From: Anaerolineaceae bacterium
GTDB lineage: Bacteria > Chloroflexota > Anaerolineae > Aggregatilineales > Phototrophicaceae
Assembly: GCA_026708325.1 (NCBI GenBank)
Contig: JAPOVC010000014.1
Coordinates: 248,001-312,000, forward strand
Length of the DNA: 64,000 nt
Direction of reading: 5' to 3'
Shown in pieces: positions 1 through 7,814 of the stretch. The notes below the pieces were generated by a model that was given only the letters and a program-made list of their open reading frames with translations, did not search any database and had not been told where the DNA came from. The stretch's first letter is position 1, and the number at the start of each line of letters is the position of its first letter. The position numbers and the translations under genes were made by a program.

Positions 1-266
1 GGTCCATGGTGCTGTTTCCGCGGCAACGGGACTTCCAGAAGCGCCAGCGATTTGTGCGCAGTCTGGCCGAAGGTGACGAGGTCATCACTGCCGGCGGTCT
101 GGTAGGCCGCATCACAGACCTGCGAGGAGGCGTAGCCTGGGTTGAGTTGGCTGAAGGCACCAGTGTCCGCATAATTGCCTCATCGCTTTTGGCCCCCTTC
201 GACGCGGAAGAACTGGCGCGCCAGTCCCGACAGCCCTCCGAAAAGGGAACAGGGTCATCCTCATGA
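1..266 (+). CDS. yajC: Preprotein translocase subunit YajC, 5'-truncated by window edge
   Basis: YajC is the small single-pass membrane partner of SecDF in the Sec export machinery. The open frame runs in from the left edge (codons from base 3) and ends at 264-266. What remains is the cytoplasmic part: a basic stretch after the missing membrane segment, then the conserved EGDEVITAGGLVGRI block, which is diagnostic of YajC. The ATG at 6 is internal and should not be taken as the start. The stop overlaps the secD start (ATGA), so the genes are translationally coupled. Identity is firm from the conserved block and from secD/secF following directly. The C-terminal tail is short and Ser/Gly-rich. 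Confidence 0.88.
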   Translation, partial: SMVLFPRQRDFQKRQRFVRSLAEGDEVITAGGLVGRITDLRGGVAWVELAEGTSVRIIASSLLAPFDAEELARQSRQPSEKGTGSSS

Positions 267-1702
267 GCCCCCATTTCCGTTGGCTGCTGATCATCGTCCT
301 GATCGCCGCCTTCGCGCTGCGGGTTAGCTTGCCAGACGGCGGTGACCTGGTCATCGACAGCAACGGCGACGGGGTACCGGAAATTGCGCTGTCGGTTGAA
401 CAACCCCTTGGCCTGGACCTCGTCGGAGGCCTGCGCGTCCTGCTCAGGGCGGACCTTCCGCCGGAGCAGTTCAGCGCCGAGGATCTGGGTCAGACGGCCA
501 ACAACGTCGCGCGCCGCATCGATGCGCTGGGCGTCAGCGAAGCCACGATACAGGTGTTGCCTGGCAGCGGCAGGATCCTGGTGGAGTTGCCGGGTGTTAG
601 CGATCCCGAGCAGGCCGTGAGGACCATTCAGCAAACGGCCCTGCTCGAATTTGTCGACTTCAACGGTCTGGGCGCACAAACGCAGGATTTCGCCGGTCAA
701 CGGATTCTGACGACTGCCCAACTCGAGATTCAGGAACAACGAACGCAATCGCTCTCTGACGCGGCCGAAGGCGAGAGTGAAGGGCCTGCCCAGGATGCTC
801 TCGTCAACCCGCTGACGAGGCAACCCTTCACCACGGTAATGACCGGTGCAGGCCTGCAGGCGGCGGTGGCCGGCTTCGACCAGATGAGCGCCGGCAACTG
901 GCTGATCCAGTTTGAATTGAATGAAGAAGGCGGCGCAGTGTTTGGCCCCTTCACGGCCAACAGCATTGGCCAACCGATGGCCATTGTGCTGGATGGCGTG
1001 GTGTTGTCAGCGCCGATCATCCAGGCGGAACTGACCAGCGGTGGCGTGATCACCGGCGACTTCAGTGAGGAAGAAGCGCGTACCCTCGCGTTGCAATTGC
1101 GTTCAGGTGCCTTGCCCATACCGCTTAGCGTGGAGAGTACGGCCCAGGTCGGTGCGACCCTCGGACAGGAGTCGGTTTCTCTCAGCATCAGGGCCGGCAT
1201 CATTGGCGTGGTCACCGTGCTGGTGTTCATGCTGGTCTATTACCGACTGCCCGGCCTCGCTGCAGATCTCGCGCTACTGGTGTTCATCATCATCAATCTG
1301 GCATTGTTCCGGCTGATCCCGGTTACGCTGACCCTTCCGGCCATCACCGGATTTCTTATCGGCATCGGCACGGCCGTGGACGGCAACATTCTCATTTTCG
1401 AGCGCATCAAGGAGGAGTTGCGCGTTGGCAAAGGCGTGGACGAGGCGCTGAACGCCGGCTTTGATCGTGCCTGGACCTCTATCCGGGATTCCAATGTGTC
1501 GACGATCATCATTTGCATCATTCTCTTTCTCTTCGGCCAGACGCCCGGGGCAAGTATTGTTAGCGGCTTCGCGGTGACCCTGGGCCTTGGGCTGGTCCTC
1601 AACCTGTTTACGGCGGTGCTGGTTACGCGCACCTTTTTGCATCTCTTCGTCGCCCTGCTGCGCAACTCACCGCGACAGAGTCGCTGGTTGCCTGGCGTCT
1701 AA
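263..1702 (+). CDS. secD: Protein translocase subunit SecD
   Basis: SecD, with SecF, uses the proton motive force to help complete export of proteins through SecYEG. The 479-residue product has an N-terminal membrane segment (about residues 5-20) and the conserved LGLDLVGGLR motif near residue 50. A periplasmic P1 domain follows, with the repeated IDALGVSE and ILVELPGV elements. The C-terminal block of about five membrane helices (from about residue 310) includes GTAVDGNILIFERIKEE near residue 375. The periplasmic domain is compact compared with E. coli SecD (about 615 residues), as in many non-proteobacterial SecD. The ATG at 263 overlaps the yajC stop, and secF begins three bases after the stop. 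Confidence 0.96.
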   Translation: MSPHFRWLLIIVLIAAFALRVSLPDGGDLVIDSNGDGVPEIALSVEQPLGLDLVGGLRVLLRADLPPEQFSAEDLGQTANNVARRIDALGVSEATIQVLPGSGRILVELPGVSDPEQAVRTIQQTALLEFVDFNGLGAQTQDFAGQRILTTAQLEIQEQRTQSLSDAAEGESEGPAQDALVNPLTRQPFTTVMTGAGLQAAVAGFDQMSAGNWLIQFELNEEGGAVFGPFTANSIGQPMAIVLDGVVLSAPIIQAELTSGGVITGDFSEEEARTLALQLRSGALPIPLSVESTAQVGATLGQESVSLSIRAGIIGVVTVLVFMLVYYRLPGLAADLALLVFIIINLALFRLIPVTLTLPAITGFLIGIGTAVDGNILIFERIKEELRVGKGVDEALNAGFDRAWTSIRDSNVSTIIICIILFLFGQTPGASIVSGFAVTLGLGLVLNLFTAVLVTRTFLHLFVALLRNSPRQSRWLPGV

Positions 1703-1704
1703 CG

Positions 1705-2649
1705 ATGTATTCCCTGATCCAGAAACGCCGCTTCTTTTTCCTGTCGTCGGCGACCGTCCTCGGGGCCGGTATTTTGATCATGCTCTTTTCGACCCTGACG
1801 ACAGGATCTCCCTTTCGCCTCAGCATCGACTTCGTCGGTGGCAGCATCTACGAGATTGCATTCACGGAAGGGGAGACGAGCGAAGCCGATCTGCGCGATG
1901 TTTTCGCCGCATTCGGTGACGAACACGTCATCGTTCAGCAATTGGGCGACGCGTCAGAAAGACGCTGGTCGTTGCGGTCCACCATTCAGCGGGCAGCGGT
2001 GAGCGATGAGATCATTGCCGGCCTGGACCGGCTTGCGCCGCTCGACATGGACTTGCTGCGGACGGAAAGCGTGTCGGCGACGATTGGACGCGAAGTCACG
2101 CAGGCCGCAGTGGTGGCGGTGCTGGTGGCCACGCTGGTGGTCATTGCCTTCATCGTACTCGCGTTTCGACAGGTGCCGCGGGCCCTGCGCTATGGTGTTT
2201 GCGCGGTAGTGGCCATGCTGCACGACGTGTTGATCGTGGCCAGCGTGATGTCCCTGACCGGCTTGCTGCTGGGTTGGGAGGCGGATGCGTTGTTTCTCAC
2301 CGCCCTGCTGACCATCGTGGGATTCTCAATTCAGGACACAATCGTTCTCTTCGATCGCATTCGCGAGAATGTGCCGAAGTATCTGGGGGAACCCTGGGAG
2401 ACCATCGTCAATCGCAGCATCCTGGAATCCATTCACCGCTCGCTTGGGACTCAATTGAATGCCTTCTTCATCATGGCCGCGATTCTGCTCTTCGGCGGAG
2501 AGACCATTCGACACTTCATCTTCATCCTTTTTGTCGGCTTGCTTTCGGGCACCTATTCCTCGATTTTTACAGCCGTTCCCCTGCTGGTTGCCTGGGAAAA
2601 GGGAGAACTGACTTTTCCGGGAAACAGGACGGCGGGGGCAGAGGGCTGA
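1705..2649 (+). CDS. secF: Protein translocase subunit SecF
   Basis: SecF is the second half of the SecDF proton-driven export accessory complex in the cytoplasmic membrane. The 314-residue product has a first membrane helix (about residues 10-30) and the SecF signature SIDFVGGSIYEI near residue 40. A short periplasmic domain follows, then five predicted helices with the conserved TIVGFSIQDTIVLFDRIREN element near residue 210. The length fits the family. The gene starts two bases after the secD stop and is followed directly by a zinc dehydrogenase, so yajC-secD-secF and that gene probably share a transcript. Confidence 0.96.
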   Translation: MYSLIQKRRFFFLSSATVLGAGILIMLFSTLTTGSPFRLSIDFVGGSIYEIAFTEGETSEADLRDVFAAFGDEHVIVQQLGDASERRWSLRSTIQRAAVSDEIIAGLDRLAPLDMDLLRTESVSATIGREVTQAAVVAVLVATLVVIAFIVLAFRQVPRALRYGVCAVVAMLHDVLIVASVMSLTGLLLGWEADALFLTALLTIVGFSIQDTIVLFDRIRENVPKYLGEPWETIVNRSILESIHRSLGTQLNAFFIMAAILLFGGETIRHFIFILFVGLLSGTYSSIFTAVPLLVAWEKGELTFPGNRTAGAEG

Positions 2650-2650
2650 C

Positions 2651-3634
2651 ATGCGCGCGCTGGTCTTCGATGAGACCCTGAAACTGGCCGAGGACGTTCC
2701 GCTGCCAACACCCGCAGCTGACGAAGTCCTGATCCGCACCCGCAGGGCGGGTATATGCAATACCGACCTCGAACTGGTCCGCGGTATGTACGGATTTCGC
2801 GGCATACCGGGCCACGAGTTCTGCGGTGAGGTCGTGCAAGGCCCGGACTCATGGTGCGGCCGACGGGTTACAGGTGAAATCAACATCAGTTGTGGCGACT
2901 GCCGGCTGTGTCGCCCTGGTATTCCCAGCCAGTGCCTGGCGCGCCGAACCCTCGGCATTCACGATTATCCCGGCGCCTTTGCCGACTTTCTCCGTTTGCC
3001 TGTTCGAAACCTTCATGTTGTGCCTGACAGCGTGAGTGACGACGCGGCCGTATTCACCGAGCCTCTTGCTGCGGCCCTGCAGGTCACCGAGGCTGTACAC
3101 ATTCAGCCCGGTTCGCCGGTGTTGGTCATTGGCGCCGGAAAACTGGGCCTCCTCATTGCGCAGGTGCTGCAACTGGCGGGTGCGGACGTTTCTGTCGTTG
3201 TCCTACACGAAAAACAGGCCCGCCTGCTGCAGCGCCGTGGCATTTCTGCCCTGCGCATCGACGACATTGAAGCGCAAGCCTTCCCGGTTGTGGTTGAAGT
3301 CAGCGGAGCGGCCAGCGGGCTGGAAGCCGCGCTCCGTCTGGTCCGCTCGCGCGGAACAATAGTGTTGAAGAGCACCTACCACGGCACACCACAGGTTGAC
3401 ATGACCCAGGTCGCCGTCAGGGAAATCGCCATCAGGGGCAGTCGCTGCGGCCCCTTCGCGCCCGCATTAAATTTGCTGGAACGGGGTCTCGTGGACGTGA
3501 GTACCCTGATTGAAGGCAGATACCCGCTGTGTGAGGGATTGCGGGCCATGGAACGGGCTGCCCACCCTGGAACGCTCAAGATTCTGATTGATTTCGCGCA
3601 TCCTGGCACGGACCTGGCCGCGGCGGGCGCTTGA
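2651..3634 (+). CDS. Zinc-binding alcohol dehydrogenase-like MDR oxidoreductase
   Basis: This is a medium-chain dehydrogenase/reductase of 327 residues. The catalytic-zinc region is present (Cys near 36 in GICNTDLE, GHEFCG near 55). The four-cysteine structural zinc loop CGDCRLC...C lies at about 77-91. The nucleotide-binding fold carries GAGKLGLL near 163. The substrate cannot be deduced. MDR proteins of this shape include threonine and sorbitol dehydrogenases and many uncharacterised alcohol dehydrogenases. It follows secF by one base and precedes the LysM genes, so its place in the export operon looks like operon convenience and not a shared pathway. Family assignment is good; function is open. 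Confidence 0.85.
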   Translation: MRALVFDETLKLAEDVPLPTPAADEVLIRTRRAGICNTDLELVRGMYGFRGIPGHEFCGEVVQGPDSWCGRRVTGEINISCGDCRLCRPGIPSQCLARRTLGIHDYPGAFADFLRLPVRNLHVVPDSVSDDAAVFTEPLAAALQVTEAVHIQPGSPVLVIGAGKLGLLIAQVLQLAGADVSVVVLHEKQARLLQRRGISALRIDDIEAQAFPVVVEVSGAASGLEAALRLVRSRGTIVLKSTYHGTPQVDMTQVAVREIAIRGSRCGPFAPALNLLERGLVDVSTLIEGRYPLCEGLRAMERAAHPGTLKILIDFAHPGTDLAAAGA

Positions 3635-3659
3635 GGGTGGAGTGACAGGGGCGTGCTGA

Positions 3660-4940
3660 TTGGCTGTCAAGATATGCCCCATATGCAACACGAACAACGA
3701 CGCGTCGCAATCAGACTGCGCCAATTGCGGGGCCGACCTCACACGCGTCATGCCCTGGCAGGAGGGCGTGGGGAATTACGGCCCGGAAAGGAACGATCTT
3801 GCAGACCTGGCGGAAAGTCGCCTGCGTTGGCGCAGCGGCACCTGTCTGACCCTGATTGCGCTGGCCCTGGCGGCCACGCTTTGTGCCGGGGTCCTTTTGC
3901 AACTCGCGATCTGGCTGCTGGCCGGCAGCAACATTGCCGTTGCCCCAACCGCCGCATTTCAGATGCCACCAACATCGGTCCCGACTCCTTCGCCCGTGCC
4001 GACCCTGTACCTGCCGACCGTTACAAGAACGCCTGTGCCGCCGCCAACCGAGACGGCAACCCCGACGCGCGCGCCCTGTTTGCAAAAGGTGCGCAGCGGT
4101 GACACCCTGATCGCCGTTGTGACGCGCTGCGGTCACAGGGACCTCGATGTCCTGGAAAGGGTTCTGGAGGACAACGATCTGGCGTCTGCCGAATTGCTGC
4201 AGGCCGGTCAGCGACTCGTGATCCCCTGGCCTACGGAAACACCTGGCGCCATAGTCGCGGCAGCCGCTTTGGGCCAGGGTGAAAATGCCGCAAACCCCGG
4301 TGCCGAGAGCCCGGTTTCCGCGGCCCGGCCCTTTTCCGCTGTTTCGAACCGTTCTGAACCAACGCTGCAACCCGGCGTGATGTGGCACCAGGTCAGTAGT
4401 GGCGAAACCATCGTGGGCATCGCCTTTCGATTCGGAACCGATCTCAAGGTGTTGTCCGAACTGAACCCGGAAGTCACTTTCTCGCAATGCGACTTCGGCC
4501 AGGCGTCTGGCGGGCCGAGTTGCGTGGTCACCATTTACGATGGTCAGCAATTGCGGGTGCCGGCGCCAACGCCGACGCCAACCCAATCTCCCACGCCATC
4601 AGGACTTCCCAGCGCGACTCCGACCACCACCGTCAACGTGCCTGTGGCATTCAGCCCGCCTGACAATCGCAACTTCAATGGTGATGAGCTGGTAACCCTG
4701 CGCTGGGTTGCGTCCGGGACTCTGTCTCCGGGTGAGACATGGCGGGTCGTCGTTGAAAGTCTGTCCAGCGGACGGACTTACATTGAGACAACCACTTCCC
4801 TAAATCACATTTTGCCCGCCACGTGGAAGGAAACACAACCCGGATGGCACGGCTATCGCTGGAGGGTTCAGTTGCTGCGGAACGATGGTGACGTTCTTGA
4901 GTCGGATGCCCGCCAGTTCCTGTGGGAGACAGGCGGGTGA
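3660..4940 (+). CDS. Zinc-ribbon, single-pass membrane LysM protein
   Basis: The 426-residue product combines a cytoplasmic N-terminal zinc ribbon (CPIC...CANC, residues 5-23), one membrane helix (about 62-85), a Pro/Thr-rich spacer and two LysM-type modules. The modules begin KVRSGDTLIAVV (about residue 142) and HQVSSGETIVGIAF (about 240). A second TPTPT linker and a beta-sandwich-like C-terminal domain follow. LysM modules bind N-acetyl sugars of cell-wall or surface glycans, so it is probably a membrane-anchored envelope protein. The start must be TTG at 3660, because no ATG or GTG lies in frame ahead of the zinc ribbon; AGGGG lies about eight bases upstream. The next gene, a LysM lipoprotein, overlaps its stop. 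Confidence 0.75.
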   Translation: MAVKICPICNTNNDASQSDCANCGADLTRVMPWQEGVGNYGPERNDLADLAESRLRWRSGTCLTLIALALAATLCAGVLLQLAIWLLAGSNIAVAPTAAFQMPPTSVPTPSPVPTLYLPTVTRTPVPPPTETATPTRAPCLQKVRSGDTLIAVVTRCGHRDLDVLERVLEDNDLASAELLQAGQRLVIPWPTETPGAIVAAAALGQGENAANPGAESPVSAARPFSAVSNRSEPTLQPGVMWHQVSSGETIVGIAFRFGTDLKVLSELNPEVTFSQCDFGQASGGPSCVVTIYDGQQLRVPAPTPTPTQSPTPSGLPSATPTTTVNVPVAFSPPDNRNFNGDELVTLRWVASGTLSPGETWRVVVESLSSGRTYIETTTSLNHILPATWKETQPGWHGYRWRVQLLRNDGDVLESDARQFLWETGG

Positions 4941-6013
4941 GGCCGCCTTTTACCTTCCTGTTCGCGCTGCTGTTGCTGACCAGCTGCAATTTCGTGCGCC
5001 AGGATGCGGGCCCGGCTGAAACAGTGCCGGTCACCGATGACGCCATCCCGGAGGCGAAACCGCTGCCTGAAATGTCAAACACGCCCGCTCCTGCCATTGC
5101 CGTGGCAGTCGCGACAGTAACGCCCTTGCCGGCATTGGAGGCCGCAGCGCCCAGCCCGACTCCAGGGCCCTGGAGGCACACGGTCCGCGACGGCGAAACC
5201 CTTGGATTCATCATCCAGAAGTATGGCTATCGCGACTATGCGGTCATAGACGCCATTGTTCAGTTGAATGAAAACATCCCCAACCCAAATCTCCTGCCGG
5301 GGGAAGGCAGCGTCATTCTTGTTCCCCGTCCCACGGCCACGTCCCTGCCGGCAAATTTCACGCCCTTGCCGGTACCGCCGGCGCTTGCCGAGCGCATCGT
5401 GCCGACGTCACCTGAGACCGGGCTCAACTATGACACGGAGATCGCCGAACATGTGGTGGTTGCCGGCCAGACCGTGATCGACATCGTCATTCAGCACGAC
5501 ACGACCCTCGAAATCGTGTCCATACTCAACCCTGATATCTCTTTTGCCCGCTGCGATTTCGGCCTTCGCAGCGGAGGTCCGGAGTGCAATCCCCTGCTGA
5601 ACGTAGGGCAGACCGTCCGCGTGCCGGCACCGACGCTGACGCCAACCTTGTCTCCTACCTTTTCCGGCAGGGAAACGGCGACGCCCACAGCGACCTGGAT
5701 GGCCCCCCGCATCGTTTCGCCCGCGCAGGACAGCGTCCTGCCTGCGACAGCCATTCGTCTGCAATGGCTAAGCGTCGGGTTGCTCCCGGCGGGCGACGTC
5801 TATCTGGTGCAGATATCGGATCAGGACGGCGTCGTTCACAACGCCGTGACGCGCGATACCTCACTTTTGTTGCCGGAGTCAATGGCGCCAGCGGGCGGAA
5901 CTCCTGTGGACCTGACCTGGACGGTCAGCGTCGCCCGTGCGGACGAAAATGGCGTGTATGGCATCATCAGTGGTTACCCGTCGCCGAATCGCTTTCGCTG
6001 GAACAGCCGCTGA
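4937..6013 (+). CDS. LysM-domain lipoprotein
   Basis: This 358-residue lipoprotein has a short basic N terminus, a hydrophobic stretch and the lipobox LLTSC ending near residue 16. A Pro-rich spacer is followed by a LysM module (HTVRDGETLGFIIQKYG, about residues 80-130) and a second, more divergent one (HVVVAGQTVIDIVI, about 170-235). A C-terminal beta-rich domain completes it. The layout mirrors the upstream gene without the zinc ribbon, so the two look like an ancient duplication. I chose GTG at 4937, which overlaps the upstream TGA; GTG at 4922 would add five residues. Probable role: outward-facing, glycan-binding envelope protein. Confidence 0.75.
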   Translation: MRPPFTFLFALLLLTSCNFVRQDAGPAETVPVTDDAIPEAKPLPEMSNTPAPAIAVAVATVTPLPALEAAAPSPTPGPWRHTVRDGETLGFIIQKYGYRDYAVIDAIVQLNENIPNPNLLPGEGSVILVPRPTATSLPANFTPLPVPPALAERIVPTSPETGLNYDTEIAEHVVVAGQTVIDIVIQHDTTLEIVSILNPDISFARCDFGLRSGGPECNPLLNVGQTVRVPAPTLTPTLSPTFSGRETATPTATWMAPRIVSPAQDSVLPATAIRLQWLSVGLLPAGDVYLVQISDQDGVVHNAVTRDTSLLLPESMAPAGGTPVDLTWTVSVARADENGVYGIISGYPSPNRFRWNSR

Positions 6014-6029
6014 GTTGCCCCTGACCGAT

Positions 6030-7769
6030 CTAGTGCCGGCCAAACTCCCGCGCCAGTTGACCGGCGGACATGTGCAGCAGGGTGGGTCGCCCATGCGGGC
6101 AGGTGAGAGGCGATTGCGTGCGTTCCAGTTGACGGACAAGTCCCTGCATTTCTTCCCTGCCCAGAACGGTGCCGGCCTTCACGGCGGCCTGTTTGCAGAC
6201 CCGGCGAATGAGGCGCTGCTCCAACGTGGACTTCCCCGGCTTCTGGCCCCTCTCCAGTTCTTCGAGAACGCCGCGCAAAACCTCGCGAGGCTCATGGTCT
6301 GCAAGCATGGCCGGAATGCTGCGTATGAGGAAGGTGTTGGGGCCAAAGGGCTCCACTTCGAGACCAATGGCGCGCAACTGTCCCTGACTGCTGACAATCA
6401 GGCTGGCTTCGCTGGCGGGAAGTTCCAGCGTCTCGCCCGCCAGCGTAAGCTGGGACATGCTTTCCTCGCGCTCCTGCCGTTCAAGAAAATTCTCGTAGAG
6501 GATGCGTTCGTGGGCCGCGTGCTGGTCGATCAGATACATGCCGGCCGGCCCTTCGGCGACGATAAAACTGGCGCCGATCTGCCCGATGACGCGCAACATG
6601 GGAAGTGACCGCGGCCTTTGCGGGGCGGCCGGGGAGCCCGGGACGGCTCGGTCGGTCTCCTGTTCGTCGGCAAAGAGGGGCTTGCGGGCCACACTTTGCG
6701 ACTCCTGCCAGGTTGCATCATTGACCAGGACCCTGGGAGACAAGGCACTTCCGCCGGGTCCGGACGCGCTGCCCCTGTCTTCCATCAGGGTCGCGCGAAC
6801 GGCGCGCAGCACAGCGCTGAAAACCTCCCGCGGCCGCTGGAAACGCACCTCGGCCTTGGCGGGGTGTACATTGACGTCGACCTGTTCCGGCGGCAGGCTG
6901 ATCATCAACACGGCGACCGGAAAGCGCCCCTTCATCAAGAGCGTGTGGTAGGCCTGGATGACCGCGTAACCAAGGCTTGCGTCCTGCACGGGGCGGCCAT
7001 TGACAAACAGAAGGATGCGGGAACGGTCACTGCGGTGCGTGGCAGGTGCGGAAACGAAACCAAACACCCTTATGGCTTCGTCGATGGCCGGGTGCGGGCC
7101 GACCCGTATCATGTCACGGGCAACGTCCCGTCCCAGAACCGCAACCAGGGAATCGGCGAGAACGCCGTTGCCGCTGCTGCGAAAACTTTCACGATTGTCC
7201 AGCATTAGCGTGAAGCGAACTTGCGGCCGCACCAGCGCGTAGCGGCTGACCAGCAGCGTAATCTGACGCCTTTCGGCAAGGGGCGACCTGAGAAATTTTT
7301 GCCTGGCCGGAACGTTGTGAAACAGGTTCTCAACGGTCACGCTGGTCCCGGGAGGCGAACCGATGCTGGCGCGCTCCACGATCTGGCCTTCCTCAAGCAG
7401 CAGCGTGTTTCCGGTCTGTTCATCCCGGAAACGGGAGCGAATGCGCAGTCGGCTGACGGCGGCGATGCTCGCCAATGCCTCGCCACGGAAGCCCAGCGTC
7501 TGGATGCGGTCGAGGTCATCGGCGGACCACAACTTGCTGGTGGCGTGACGCTGGAAGGCGAGCTCCAGGTCTGCAGCCGGTATGCCATGCCCGTCGTCAG
7601 CGACCTCGATCAGTCGCTGTCCACCGGCTTCCACACGAATATCGATGCGACTGGCCCCGGCGTCCAGCGCGTTGTCGACCAGTTCGCGCACAACCGAAGC
7701 CGGGCGTTCTACCACCTCGCCGGCCGCAATTCTCGCGATGACGTCGTCTTCAAGGACCCGAATGGGCAT
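6030..7769 (-). CDS. mutL: DNA mismatch repair protein MutL (endonuclease type)
   Basis: MutL couples mismatch recognition by MutS to strand incision and removal. The 579-residue product has the GHKL ATPase motifs at the N terminus: ELVDNALDAGA near 30, DDGHGIP near 58 and TLGFRGEALASI near 90. The C-terminal dimerisation domain carries DQHAAHERILYE near 435, which is the metal-binding endonuclease motif of nicking MutL proteins. It also has the partner motifs VCKQAAVKAG and CPHGRP. This MutL should therefore nick DNA itself, as expected where MutH is absent. No mutS lies in the window. A TATACT -10 box at 7799-7804 sits about 30 bases upstream of the ATG. Confidence 0.95.
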   Translation of the reverse strand: MPIRVLEDDVIARIAAGEVVERPASVVRELVDNALDAGASRIDIRVEAGGQRLIEVADDGHGIPAADLELAFQRHATSKLWSADDLDRIQTLGFRGEALASIAAVSRLRIRSRFRDEQTGNTLLLEEGQIVERASIGSPPGTSVTVENLFHNVPARQKFLRSPLAERRQITLLVSRYALVRPQVRFTLMLDNRESFRSSGNGVLADSLVAVLGRDVARDMIRVGPHPAIDEAIRVFGFVSAPATHRSDRSRILLFVNGRPVQDASLGYAVIQAYHTLLMKGRFPVAVLMISLPPEQVDVNVHPAKAEVRFQRPREVFSAVLRAVRATLMEDRGSASGPGGSALSPRVLVNDATWQESQSVARKPLFADEQETDRAVPGSPAAPQRPRSLPMLRVIGQIGASFIVAEGPAGMYLIDQHAAHERILYENFLERQEREESMSQLTLAGETLELPASEASLIVSSQGQLRAIGLEVEPFGPNTFLIRSIPAMLADHEPREVLRGVLEELERGQKPGKSTLEQRLIRRVCKQAAVKAGTVLGREEMQGLVRQLERTQSPLTCPHGRPTLLHMSAGQLAREFGRH

Positions 7770-7798
7770 AGGGATTTCTGGCTACCGCTGTTGCGGCC

Positions 7799-7804
7799 AG
7801 TATA
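7799..7804 (-). promoter_or_regulatory. -10 box of mutL
   Basis: Minus-strand TATACT followed by GGCCGCAA, the same 14-base string as upstream of lepA (19599). It lies about 30 bases from the mutL ATG. The -35 position falls in the end of valS and is a poor match. Confidence 0.5.
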
Positions 7805-7814
7805 GCATGACGCC

